From Bacteroidota bacterium (GTDB lineage Bacteria > Bacteroidota > Bacteroidia > Bacteroidales > Cfx3-03), in assembly GCA_013390605.1 (NCBI GenBank), contig JACAUB010000001.1:2423948-2487947 (forward strand): a stretch of DNA of 64,000 bases. The letters are read 5' to 3'. The notes beneath the pieces were generated by a model. It did not search any database and was not told the origin of the DNA. It saw only the letters and a program-made list of their open reading frames with translations. How positions within the stretch are numbered: the first letter of the stretch is position 1; the number at the start of each line of letters is the position of its first letter. Position numbers and translations under genes: made by a program. Below are positions 1-6,985 of this stretch, piece by piece.

Positions 1-29
1 ATTCCACTCGCTATCTGCACCAGATATTA

Positions 30-49
30 GTTGATACCTAAATATCAAC
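30..49. promoter_or_regulatory. 7-bp inverted repeat near left edge
   Basis: GTTGATA and TATCAAC form perfect 7-bp arms around a 6-nt spacer. It lies about 100 bp upstream of the -7-like element of the esterase gene. It could be an operator or the remains of a terminator for a gene to the left of the window; nothing in the sequence decides between these. The rest of 1-257 holds no gene that I can recognise. Confidence 0.3.
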
Positions 50-134
50 CACACTAGAACGAAAAAAATGAGAGAATGTAATAAAGACACGAGAATTAAT
101 TGAGTGGATTTCATTTATCCCTAAGAATATTTTT

Positions 135-142
135 TATATTTG
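135..142 (+). promoter_or_regulatory. Bacteroidota -7 element (TATATTTG)
   Basis: TATATTTG matches the Bacteroidota sigma-factor consensus TAnnTTTG. It predicts a transcript starting near 149 and an untranslated leader of about 110 nt before the esterase ATG at 258. No convincing -33 TTTG is seen 19-21 bp upstream. Confidence 0.35.
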
Positions 143-257
143 CCTATAAAATAAATTTCGAAATAAATTCGAAAAGTACACGTTGAAGGTTTTATAAAAT
201 GCCTGAATCAATTTTCTAACAATATTGATCATTGCCAACATTCTAAAAAGTAGTATA

Positions 258-1202
258 ATGAAATATATCATTCTATTCTTAATAGCGCTTATTCCGTTTT
301 CATTAAACGCTCAACAAATAAATTTCTTAGGCAAAATTGATTGCACAATCTTGCAAAATGAAAAATATGGTGATAATGAACTTAATAATTTCGATATCAT
401 TCTGCCTAAGTCAAATAAGCCAACAGCATTAATAATTTTCATTCATGGAGGTGGTTTTGTTAATGGAGACAAAGATGAATGTTATAAATGGAGAAAGGAA
501 GATGTGACTTATTTTTTGAAAAATGACATTGCTTATGCAACTATCAACTACAGGTTTTATAAAACAAACGATGCTGTCGGTGTAAACAAGTGTTTAACAG
601 ATATTAAAACAGCACTTCAGTATATTCGTTTTAATGCAAAAAAATACAATATCAATAAAGAACTTATCGGGTGTTATGGCATATCAGCCGGAGCAGGATC
701 GAGTTTGTATTTAGCATTTCATGATGATATGGCTATTAAAAATGACAAGAGTTTACTTGGCGAATCAACCCGAATTAAATGTGCCGGCGCTATTGCTACC
801 CAGGCAACTTACGATGTCTTTAGATGGCTTAAATTTATCCCTAACCTGAAGTTAATCGTTACCCTGAAAAAGAAACAGTTTTATAATACAATAGCTAACT
901 TTTATGGATATCCCGACTATAAAAGTTTCGAACCTGACAGAGCGAAAAAGACCCAGCAATTAGATATGCTTCAAATGATCACACCTGATGATCCGCCCAT
1001 ATATGTTATGAATCTACAAAAAGAGCGTTTCCCTGTAAATTATGGGATCATTGAACACCATCGTGAACATGCAATGATTTTAGATGACTATTTGAGAAAA
1101 CAAAATATTGAGCATAAGGTGTTTATTTACAGTAAAAAAATAAAAACAGAGAATGATATTAATGTTCCACTCAAAGAATTTATGGTTAACCATTTAAAAT
1201 AG
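258..1202 (+). CDS. secreted alpha/beta-hydrolase (carboxylesterase/lipase-like)
   Basis: This is a 314-aa alpha/beta-hydrolase that probably hydrolyses carboxyl esters outside the cytoplasm. The N-terminus MKYIILFLIALIPFSLNAQ is a typical Sec signal peptide. HGGG near residues 63-66 is the oxyanion-hole motif of the hormone-sensitive-lipase/BD-FAE type. GISAG near residue 143 carries the nucleophilic serine (G-x-S-x-G). A histidine in the EHHREHAM stretch near residue 264 is the likely catalytic base. The frame is open from a TTG at 225, but the ATG at 258 puts the signal peptide at the very N-terminus and is preferred. It is monocistronic or leads into the tiny gene at 1239. The substrate is unknown; feruloyl/acetyl-xylan-type or peptide-like esters are possible. 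Confidence 0.8.
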   Translation: MKYIILFLIALIPFSLNAQQINFLGKIDCTILQNEKYGDNELNNFDIILPKSNKPTALIIFIHGGGFVNGDKDECYKWRKEDVTYFLKNDIAYATINYRFYKTNDAVGVNKCLTDIKTALQYIRFNAKKYNINKELIGCYGISAGAGSSLYLAFHDDMAIKNDKSLLGESTRIKCAGAIATQATYDVFRWLKFIPNLKLIVTLKKKQFYNTIANFYGYPDYKSFEPDRAKKTQQLDMLQMITPDDPPIYVMNLQKERFPVNYGIIEHHREHAMILDDYLRKQNIEHKVFIYSKKIKTENDINVPLKEFMVNHLK

Positions 1203-1238
1203 ATATCACTATACATCATACAAAAAAAGACAAATCCC

Positions 1239-1415
1239 ATGACAAAAAAAGTTATTGATAAGTTCTATATGCCCGTAGGCATCCTTGCAGTAGCATGTGC
1301 AATCTCATTTGGACACTTTATGCTAATCTCCGATTTTCTCCACGGCTTTTTAATCGGGTTTGGGTTAACGTGCATCATAGCTGGGTTTATTAAATCGAGG
1401 AATAATCAAGAATAA
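1239..1415 (+). CDS. small two-TM hypothetical membrane protein (58 aa)
   Basis: An ATG-initiated 58-codon frame starts 36 nt after the esterase stop. After a short charged N-terminus (MTKKVIDKFY) it has two hydrophobic stretches, roughly residues 11-32 and 35-51, joined by a short loop and ending in a basic tail (KSRNNQE). This is the pattern of a small inner-membrane hairpin protein. I recognise no family. Supporting a real gene are the ATG start, the clean membrane topology and a normal spacing to the upstream gene. It could be co-transcribed with the esterase. Confidence 0.5.
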   Translation: MTKKVIDKFYMPVGILAVACAISFGHFMLISDFLHGFLIGFGLTCIIAGFIKSRNNQE

Positions 1416-1470
1416 ATAATATAACATTCAAAAAAAGTTATAGCACAGCGCTAATTGACACAAAAGTATG

Positions 1471-1520
1471 AACGTGTCGTCATTTGTCGCGTTTTGTCGT
1501 TATTTGTCGCTATTTGTCAC
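1471..1520 (+). repeat. five tandem 10-bp repeats (core TTTGTCG), helically phased
   Basis: Five units of exactly 10 bp follow one another: AACGTGTCGT, CATTTGTCGC, GTTTTGTCGT, TATTTGTCGC and TATTTGTCAC. TGTC is present in all five, TTTGTC in four, and the last two bases alternate GT/GC through the first four units. A 10-bp period puts every core on the same face of the helix, as expected for an array of protein-binding sites. It ends 11 bp before the -33-like element of the cassette promoter, so it is placed like an operator or activator array. Confidence 0.75.
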
Positions 1521-1530
1521 CTACATAATC

Positions 1531-1562
1531 ATTGTTATAGGGATAGTGGTGTGGTAATTTTG
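1531..1562 (+). promoter_or_regulatory. putative Bacteroidota promoter of the unknown cassette
   Basis: ATTG (1531-1534), 20 bp, then TAATTTTG (1555-1562). The second element is an exact match to TAnnTTTG, and the first is a partial match to the -33 TTTG at the right spacing. Transcription would begin near 1569, giving a leader of about 70 nt that contains the hairpin at 1606-1624. Confidence 0.5.
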
Positions 1563-1605
1563 GTTTGTTGATCAACGAGAATGCAAACAAACAGAATTAC
1601 GAACC

Positions 1606-1624
1606 AGGTCACTTTTTGTGACCT
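1606..1624 (+). promoter_or_regulatory. leader hairpin AGGTCAC-TTTTT-GTGACCT
   Basis: Perfect 7-bp inverted arms flank a 5-T loop and end 14 nt before the ATG at 1639. In RNA this is a stable stem-loop just upstream of the ribosome entry region; as DNA it is a short operator-like palindrome. The GTG inside the right arm (1618) is an alternative in-frame start for the following gene, which would bury the start codon in the stem. Confidence 0.45.
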
Positions 1625-1638
1625 CTAAACTTAAAACA

Positions 1639-2433
1639 ATGGCTATTCAAACTGGTGCTATTAAGTACCGCGGAAGCTTTAAAAGCATCCGAAACTATGT
1701 AAACCTCCATGATGAAAACACCTACGCCGGTGAAAAAGGAGGTGCCAACCGTGATTTAATCATGAACAACCCTGCCTTTGCACGTACCAGAGAAAATATG
1801 GTGGAATTTGGTGGTTGTGGCGTGGCTGTGAAAGCACTCCGATTGGGATTCCTTAACCTCTTACCCGATCAAACCGATAAGAACTTTACCGGTAGGCTCA
1901 TGCGTATCGTGAAGGAGGTGAACCGTAGAGATATCGAAGGGGTGAAAGGAAAAAGAGGAATCTACTTTAGTGAGGCCCGTCCTACCCTCGCTACGATGGT
2001 CTTTAATGTATTGGAGAGTGTGACTGAGAGTCTGAAGCTCTTCTTCCTCTGTAGTCATCCCGTAGGTAAAGTTGATGCCACCCTTAAGGTGACAGATCTT
2101 GTGATTAAACCTATATTGATTCCTAAAGGGGCTACACACTTCCGTGTACAGAACCATCTGAGTGTGATCAGTGATTATGCCTACTCTGAAATGAGTCATC
2201 GGTATGAGGCTTCCAATGAGCTTAACGGGCAGAGTGTGTTTAAATACTCTGAGTATACGCCTATCGGTACAGCTCTCACGGCTGAGATCAAGGCGGCCTT
2301 CCCCGAAGGTACGGTGGTGGGTGATGACTGTAGTATCATCCAGTGTGTGGGGGTTGAGTTTTATGTCAGCACCAATGGTGCGCATTACCTCCCGCTCAAA
2401 GGTAGTAGCATGATGGTGGCTGATATCTATTAA
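1639..2433 (+). CDS. conserved Bacteroidota protein of unknown function (cassette gene 1)
   Basis: This protein has 264 aa, with no signal peptide and no transmembrane segment. From memory it belongs to a Bacteroidota-restricted family without assigned function. The recurring features seen here are a short N-terminal beta region (GAIKYRGSFKS), an EKGG motif, then NNPAFARTRENMVEFGG and an arginine/leucine-rich helix (KALRLGFLNLL). The C-terminus is beta-rich and ends GVEFYVSTNGAHYLPLKG. The EFG/VEFY/LKG framework looks structural rather than enzymatic, and no catalytic motif is evident. The ATG at 1639 is chosen; a GTG at 1618 would add seven residues but lies in the leader hairpin. Base composition is clearly richer in GC than neighbours: the 60 nt from 2281 hold 34 G/C. 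This suggests recent transfer or strong expression bias. It begins a tight three-gene unit. Confidence 0.7.
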   Translation: MAIQTGAIKYRGSFKSIRNYVNLHDENTYAGEKGGANRDLIMNNPAFARTRENMVEFGGCGVAVKALRLGFLNLLPDQTDKNFTGRLMRIVKEVNRRDIEGVKGKRGIYFSEARPTLATMVFNVLESVTESLKLFFLCSHPVGKVDATLKVTDLVIKPILIPKGATHFRVQNHLSVISDYAYSEMSHRYEASNELNGQSVFKYSEYTPIGTALTAEIKAAFPEGTVVGDDCSIIQCVGVEFYVSTNGAHYLPLKGSSMMVADIY

Positions 2434-2443
2434 TCCCTTTGTC

Positions 2444-2710
2444 ATGAACGCTGCTGTCGATTTTACCTGGCTCTTTGGTATTGTGATTTCGTTATTGCTT
2501 TCACTGGTGGTCTATTTTGTCCGTCTGTTACATGTGGACTTCAGAAAAATGCAGGAGGAGCTCTCCCAGGTGAAGACGATGGCTTCGCTCATCAAGAGTG
2601 AGTGTAAAGGGGGACTGGAGCTGATCGGCCTTCGGGTTGGTCAGCTTGAAGTTAAAATAAAACAACTGGAAGCGTTCTTTTTTAATTTTAAGCATCATGA
2701 AAAAGAGTAA
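2444..2710 (+). CDS. small membrane-anchored coiled-coil protein (cassette gene 2)
   Basis: The 88-aa product has one strong N-terminal transmembrane segment (about residues 8-28, FGIVISLLLSLVVYFVRLL). A heptad-like amphipathic helix follows (residues 32-82, with LSQVKTMASLIKSE and VGQLEVKIKQLE), ending in a basic/acidic tail. This is the layout of small anchored coiled-coil proteins such as Rz/spanin or FtsB/FtsL-like proteins, but there is no sequence evidence for either. It starts 10 nt after gene 1 and its end overlaps gene 3 by 14 nt, so the three are almost certainly translated from one mRNA. It shares the higher GC of the cassette. I do not recognise a named family. Confidence 0.7.
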   Translation: MNAAVDFTWLFGIVISLLLSLVVYFVRLLHVDFRKMQEELSQVKTMASLIKSECKGGLELIGLRVGQLEVKIKQLEAFFFNFKHHEKE

Positions 2711-2933
2711 TATAACCCAACCTGATTTAACCCTCATGGAAAGGATTACAGCTCCTACGCCTTCGTTCTTTAAGAAGGTGCGGACCATTGGGTTGGTGAT
2801 GGGGGTGATCGGGGCTGCTTTATTGGCTTCGCCTGTGGCGCTACCTGCTGTGGTGGGTACTATTGGTGGCTATCTGGTACTGGGTGGTAGTATCATTACT
2901 TCTGTGGCGCAGACTGCGGTGAAGGATGAATAA
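2697..2933 (+). CDS. small hydrophobic glycine-rich hairpin protein (cassette gene 3)
   Basis: The 78-aa product starts with a polar stretch of about 24 residues, then KKVRTIGLVMGVIGAALLA, a short VALPA turn, and a second hydrophobic segment rich in glycine (IGGYLVLGGSIITSVA). It ends in an acidic tail (KDE). Two closely packed glycine-rich membrane helices with a proline turn resemble holin-like or toxin-like membrane hairpins in general shape. Similar small proteins occur in other Bacteroidota as unassigned hypotheticals, as far as I recall. The ATG at 2697 lies inside the end of gene 2, which points to translational coupling. The gene ends eight bases before the palindromic terminator. Confidence 0.7.
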   Translation: MKKSNITQPDLTLMERITAPTPSFFKKVRTIGLVMGVIGAALLASPVALPAVVGTIGGYLVLGGSIITSVAQTAVKDE

Positions 2934-2941
2934 GGACAAAA

Positions 2942-2969
2942 AAAGAGACGCACGGCCGTGCGTCTCTTT
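2942..2969. terminator. perfect 28-bp palindromic bidirectional terminator
   Basis: AAAGAGACGCAC, GGCC, GTGCGTCTCTTT: the whole 28 bp is a perfect palindrome. It sits between the cassette and the convergent PLP-enzyme gene. On the minus strand the stem is followed by seven T residues, so it should terminate the minus-strand gene efficiently. On the plus strand the tail is CTCTTTATATTT, which is weaker but plausible. Confidence 0.85.
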
Positions 2970-2993
2970 ATATTTAACCAACCAACCCTATCT

Positions 2994-4199
2994 TTATATT
3001 AATTTCATCTCTTTGAGGCAACCTTCTATTTTTGTCCAGGTATTCTCAATATCATAATCCAATCCTACTGAAAAACGAACAAAGCCTTCGGATAATCCCA
3101 TGTTGCGTTGTACATCTTCGGGAACTTCGCTGGATGTACTTTTACCTGAATTGCTGAAGAGGGTTTTAAAGTAACCAAGACTTACTGCCAGATATCCTAC
3201 TCCGGCTAATTCCATCTTCTCCATCAACTCGCTGGCTATACTGGCTTCCTTAACATCAATTCCGATTAATCCACCCCATCCAAAATCAGGATTCATCATC
3301 TTTTTCAGTGTAGCATGTCCGGGATGATCTTCAAAACCCGGATAGTTTACTTTCATTCCTACTTCTCTAAACTTATTTGCAAGATAAAGGGCATTTTTGC
3401 TGTGTTGCTGCATGCGAATATGCAGTGTGTGCATGTTCTTCAGGATTGATGCAGAACGATAAGGATCTAAAACCGGTCCCAGCAACATGGCGGTACCTAC
3501 ATTGACATCGATTAATGCATTAATAAATTCATGACCGGCACATACGACTCCGGCTACACAGTCATTCTTTCCATTGATAAACTTGGTCATACTATCAACC
3601 ACTACATGCGCACCTAGTTTTGCAGGAGCCACAATTAAAGGAGTAAATGTATTATCGACTACCAATAACACCTTATGTGCGTTGGCAATATCAGCCAAAG
3701 CAGGAATATCCGAAATCTGAAGCATCGGATTGGTCATGGTCTCAGTGTAGATCATTTTAGTATTGGGTCTGATTGCAGCCTTTACAGAATCCAGATCAGT
3801 GATATCGACAAATGTGGTCTGAATATTAAACTTTTGGAGGTAATTTTTGAAGAATGCATAAGAACCACCATATATGGTTGCGCTTGCTACAATATGATCG
3901 CCGGCATTGCATATCTGAAGGGTGGTCGTGGTGATGGCACCCATGCCTGAGCCTGTCACCCATGCAGAATCGGTCCCTTCAAGGGCCGCCATGGCATCGG
4001 CCAGATACTTATTCGAGGGATTCCAATGGCGCGAATAGAGATAACACCCGGGGGCGTCACCTGTAAAACAATCGGCCATAGTTTTTGCTTGTAAAAAAGT
4101 AAAGGTTGCTGAATCAGTGATGGAGGGATTTACATCGCCATACTCACCAAACTGAAGGAGATCATATAAGTTAGTAACTGCTTCTTTATACATTATCAT
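2994..4199 (-). CDS. PLP-dependent Cys/Met metabolism lyase (methionine gamma-lyase-like)
   Basis: This is a fold-type I PLP enzyme of the Cys/Met metabolism family (methionine gamma-lyase, cystathionine gamma-lyase/synthase and relatives). Visible family marks are the YSRHWNPSN substrate/PLP loop, GSGMGAITTT and YGGSYAFF for cofactor phosphate and ring stacking, VVDNTFTPL with the PLP-pyridine aspartate, and DSMTKFINGKND with the Schiff-base lysine (S-x-T-K). A gamma-lyase releasing thiol, ammonia and an oxo-acid is the likeliest role. Divergence from an Lrp/AsnC regulator fits amino-acid-responsive control. The frame is open to 4271; the ATG at 4199 is chosen because a TATCTTTG -7-like element at 4259-4252 would put transcription start near 4245. 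ATGs at 4241 and 4193 remain possible. About 400 aa is normal for the family. Exact substrate not resolvable. Confidence 0.8.
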   Translation of the reverse strand: MIMYKEAVTNLYDLLQFGEYGDVNPSITDSATFTFLQAKTMADCFTGDAPGCYLYSRHWNPSNKYLADAMAALEGTDSAWVTGSGMGAITTTTLQICNAGDHIVASATIYGGSYAFFKNYLQKFNIQTTFVDITDLDSVKAAIRPNTKMIYTETMTNPMLQISDIPALADIANAHKVLLVVDNTFTPLIVAPAKLGAHVVVDSMTKFINGKNDCVAGVVCAGHEFINALIDVNVGTAMLLGPVLDPYRSASILKNMHTLHIRMQQHSKNALYLANKFREVGMKVNYPGFEDHPGHATLKKMMNPDFGWGGLIGIDVKEASIASELMEKMELAGVGYLAVSLGYFKTLFSNSGKSTSSEVPEDVQRNMGLSEGFVRFSVGLDYDIENTWTKIEGCLKEMKLI

Positions 4200-4251
4200 G
4201 CTGTTTTGAGTGAAACAAATTCGTTTTGTTGCTGTGGTCATCAGTACAGTA

Positions 4252-4259
4252 CAAAGATA
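4252..4259 (-). promoter_or_regulatory. -7 element TATCTTTG for the PLP lyase
   Basis: On the minus strand TATCTTTG exactly fits TAnnTTTG. It lies about 53 bp before the chosen ATG at 4199. No TTTG is found at the -33 position. Confidence 0.4.
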
Positions 4260-4302
4260 CGATATCAACACTAAATATCGTTTATTACTTATAATTTGAA
4301 AC

Positions 4303-4310
4303 TAAATTTG
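4303..4310 (+). promoter_or_regulatory. -7 element TAAATTTG for the AsnC-type regulator
   Basis: An exact TAnnTTTG match 72 bp upstream of the regulator ATG. TTTA at 4281-4284 could be a poor -33 element with an 18-bp spacer. Confidence 0.4.
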
Positions 4311-4353
4311 CTATATTTTTTAAATATTATTACTTTTATACCCTATTTACATA

Positions 4354-4365
4354 GTGATCTATCAC
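4354..4365. promoter_or_regulatory. GTGAT-CT-ATCAC palindrome (possible operator)
   Basis: A perfect 5-bp inverted repeat with a 2-bp centre lies 16 bp before the AsnC-family start codon, inside its predicted leader. Lrp-family proteins often autoregulate through short palindromes in this position, but the assignment is inference. Confidence 0.35.
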
Positions 4366-4381
4366 AAAATACATTAAAAAC

Positions 4382-4849
4382 ATGGTTCAGGACTTTCACC
4401 TTGATAGTTTGGATAAAAAAATACTGGAATTCTTAACAGCAGATGCCCGGATGCCTTTTCTGGAGGTGGCCCGAAAGTGCAAGGTATCAGGAGCAGCCAT
4501 TCATCAAAGGGTACAGAAGATGACCGAGGCTGGAGTAATCAAAAACACGCAGGTGATGCTGAGCACGAAAGGGCTTGGATATCTAACCTGTGCATTTATC
4601 GGAATTCAGATTAATCTGACAACTACGCGTACTCATGAACAGGTATTTGAGAAAATAAGACAGATTCCAGAAATTACAGAGTGTCATCATATCACCGGAA
4701 AATATTCGTTACTGATAAAAATTTACACCCGAAACAATGAACACCTTAAACAGGTGCTGGTTGAAAAAATTCAATCTATTCCGGAAATAACATTTACCGA
4801 AACTTTTTTATCACTGGAAGAGGGGTTTTCCAGACAGGTTAAAATATAA
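4382..4849 (+). CDS. Lrp/AsnC-family transcriptional regulator
   Basis: The 155-aa protein has the standard two-part Lrp/AsnC layout. An N-terminal winged helix-turn-helix starts LDSLDKKILEFLTADARM, with the recognition region KVSGAAIHQRVQKMTEAGVI (residues about 32-51). A C-terminal RAM ligand-binding/oligomerisation domain (residues about 65-150) carries ITECHHITGKYSLLIKIY. Such proteins act as octameric DNA-wrapping regulators that sense amino acids. Its divergent partner is a Cys/Met lyase, so control of sulfur amino-acid breakdown is a reasonable inference. The length matches the family. Confidence 0.9.
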   Translation: MVQDFHLDSLDKKILEFLTADARMPFLEVARKCKVSGAAIHQRVQKMTEAGVIKNTQVMLSTKGLGYLTCAFIGIQINLTTTRTHEQVFEKIRQIPEITECHHITGKYSLLIKIYTRNNEHLKQVLVEKIQSIPEITFTETFLSLEEGFSRQVKI

Positions 4850-4946
4850 CACTTTACCCTTTCTTTACGCCCATTTATGCATAAACTGAATGGAAAAACC
4901 TGAACATTTAACGACTGGTAATGTTTACCCATTAATCAATTTTTAA

Positions 4947-4954
4947 TAGCTTTG
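4947..4954 (+). promoter_or_regulatory. -7 element TAGCTTTG for lpdA-rfbC
   Basis: An exact TAnnTTTG match 22 bp before the ATG at 4976, predicting a very short leader. It also overlaps a TTG (4952) that would otherwise look like an upstream start codon, supporting the choice of 4976. Confidence 0.5.
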
Positions 4955-4975
4955 CATTATAATCATAACAGTATT

Positions 4976-6367
4976 ATGAATTACGACATAATTGTTATTG
5001 GCAGCGGCCCCGGAGGCTATGTTGCTGCGATAAGAGCCTCACAGCTCGGTTTTAAAGTAGGTGTAGTTGAAAAAGCAGACCTCGGTGGTGTATGCCTGAA
5101 CTGGGGTTGTATTCCTACAAAAGCACTTTTAAAGAGTGCCCAGGTATTTAATTATGCCAAACATGCAGCCGATTATGGTGTTGCCATAACCGGTGATATA
5201 AAACCTGATTTCGATGCCATGGTGAAACGCTCGCGCGGGGTAGCTGATGGCATGAGTAAAGGAATTCAGTTTCTCTTCAAAAAAAATAATATAACGGTGG
5301 TCAATGGTGCCGGTAAAGTGAAACCCGGTAAAGTAGTTGAGGTTACGGCCAATGATGGTACTGTATCTGAACTTACGGCTAAACATATCATTATTGCTAC
5401 CGGTGCACGTTCGCGCCAGCTACCCAACTTACCTCAAGATGGTGTGAAAATTATTGGTTATCGCGAAGCAATGACACTACCTAAACAACCTGCATCGATG
5501 GTGGTGGTTGGATCGGGAGCCATTGGAAGCGAGTTTGCCTATTTCTATAATTCAATCGGGACAAAGGTTACGCTTGTTGAATTCCTTCCAAATGTATTAC
5601 CTCTTGAAGATGAAGAGGCATCGAAAGCTATTGAGCGTTCGTTTAAGAAAAGTGGCATGACGGTTATGACCAGTGCCAGTGTTGAATCAGTGGATACTAC
5701 CGGCGATCTGTGCAAGGTTTCGATACAGACGAAGAAAGGTATTCAGATTGTTGAAGCTGAGGTTGTGCTTTCTGCTGTAGGTATTGCTACAAATGTTGAG
5801 GGACTGGGATTAGAAGAAACCGGTATCGCTATAGAAAAAGGGAAAGTGGTAGTTGGTGATTATTTTGAAACCAATGTTGAAGGATATTATGCCATTGGCG
5901 ATATTGTACGTGGTCCTGCTTTGGCTCATGTTGCATCACACGAAGGGATTACATGCGTTGAAAAGATTGCAGGTCTACATGTAGATCCGATCAATTATGG
6001 AAATATTCCGGCCTGTACCTATACTGTTCCTGAAGTTGCATCAGTTGGTTTGACAGAAAAAGCAGCAATTGAACAGGGTTATGAAATAAAAGTGGGTAAA
6101 TTTCCGTTTAGTGCTTCAGGAAAGGCAAGTGCTGCTGGAAACAAAGAGGGTTTTGTAAAGGTGGTGTTTGATGCCAAATATGGTGAATGGCTTGGTGCTA
6201 CACTTGTTGGCGAAAATGTAACTGAAATAATTGCTGAGGTGGTGGTTGCCCGTAATCTGGAAACGACTGGCGAAGAGATCATAAAGAGTATTCATCCACA
6301 TCCAACCATGAGCGAAGCTCTGATGGAAGCCGTCGCGGCTGCTTATGGCGAAGTAATCCATATTTAA
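4976..6367 (+). CDS. lpdA: dihydrolipoyl dehydrogenase (E3)
   Basis: This flavoprotein reoxidises dihydrolipoamide with NAD+ in 2-oxo-acid dehydrogenase or glycine-cleavage complexes in the cytoplasm. Seen in the 463-aa product: the N-terminal FAD motif VIGSGPGGYVAAIRA, the redox-active disulfide GGVCLNWGCIPTKALL (C-x4-C), the NAD-binding VVVGSGAIGSEFAYF, the second FAD contact YAIGDIVRG, and the C-terminal HPHPTMSEALMEA with the catalytic His-Glu pair. Length and domain order are normal. No E1 or E2 gene is adjacent; instead rfbC follows after 3 nt. It therefore serves complexes encoded elsewhere. The ATG at 4976 directly precedes NYDIIVIG, where the family normally begins. Confidence 0.95.
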   Translation: MNYDIIVIGSGPGGYVAAIRASQLGFKVGVVEKADLGGVCLNWGCIPTKALLKSAQVFNYAKHAADYGVAITGDIKPDFDAMVKRSRGVADGMSKGIQFLFKKNNITVVNGAGKVKPGKVVEVTANDGTVSELTAKHIIIATGARSRQLPNLPQDGVKIIGYREAMTLPKQPASMVVVGSGAIGSEFAYFYNSIGTKVTLVEFLPNVLPLEDEEASKAIERSFKKSGMTVMTSASVESVDTTGDLCKVSIQTKKGIQIVEAEVVLSAVGIATNVEGLGLEETGIAIEKGKVVVGDYFETNVEGYYAIGDIVRGPALAHVASHEGITCVEKIAGLHVDPINYGNIPACTYTVPEVASVGLTEKAAIEQGYEIKVGKFPFSASGKASAAGNKEGFVKVVFDAKYGEWLGATLVGENVTEIIAEVVVARNLETTGEEIIKSIHPHPTMSEALMEAVAAAYGEVIHI

Positions 6368-6370
6368 AAA

Positions 6371-6913
6371 ATGAAAATAATTCCAACCGAGATTTCTGAT
6401 GTCTGTATTGTAAAACCTAATGTTTTTGCAGACGACAGAGGGTACTTCTTTGAATCGTATAGTCACGAACGCTTTTTAGCAGCCGGTCTAGACCTTAATT
6501 TTGTTCAGGATAATGAATCTCGTTCCTCGAAGGGTGTCCTTCGGGGACTCCATTTCCAGAACAACCCTTTCGCGCAAGGGAAATTAGTCAGGGTGATGAG
6601 AGGAGCTGTACTTGACGTGGCAGTGGACATTCGTAAAGACTCTCCAACATACGGAAAGTATGTTTCGATTGTTTTAACAGGCGAAAACAAATACATGTAC
6701 TGGATTCCGGCCGGGTTTGCACATGGCTTTCTGACTCTGGAAGATGATACGGTATTTTTCTACAAGTGTACCAATGTTTACAACAAGGAGTCAGAAGGAA
6801 GTATTCGTTGGAATGATCCGGATTTAAATATTAACTGGGGAATTGAAAACCCGATTTTATCTGAGAAGGACAAAATATCTCCATTTTTCAGAGATTTTAA
6901 ATCGTCGTTTTAA
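6371..6913 (+). CDS. rfbC: dTDP-4-dehydrorhamnose 3,5-epimerase
   Basis: This cupin-fold epimerase converts dTDP-4-keto-6-deoxyglucose to dTDP-4-keto-rhamnose in dTDP-L-rhamnose synthesis. The 180-aa length is standard. Key features are FVQDNESRSSKGVLRGLHFQ with the catalytic histidine, KLVRVMRGAVLDVAVDIR, and WIPAGFAHGFLTLEDD; YKCTNVYNKESEG contributes the tyrosine region, and a closing RWNDPDLNINW is present. The start is 3 nt after lpdA, implying co-transcription, although the functions are unrelated and rfbA, rfbB and rfbD are not in this window. The product would feed surface polysaccharide assembly. Confidence 0.93.
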   Translation: MKIIPTEISDVCIVKPNVFADDRGYFFESYSHERFLAAGLDLNFVQDNESRSSKGVLRGLHFQNNPFAQGKLVRVMRGAVLDVAVDIRKDSPTYGKYVSIVLTGENKYMYWIPAGFAHGFLTLEDDTVFFYKCTNVYNKESEGSIRWNDPDLNINWGIENPILSEKDKISPFFRDFKSSF

Positions 6914-6985
6914 AGTTTGACCGGATTGATGTTACTAATTTTGATAACTCGTTTATCAAAATTATTTATTACCAGATAATTGAAA

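Noticed and set aside
1861..2445. Long minus-strand open frame (194 codons) opposite the cassette's first gene
   Set aside because: It lies entirely within the conserved plus-strand gene and its product has no coherent fold or family. It is the shadow of a GC-richer coding sequence.
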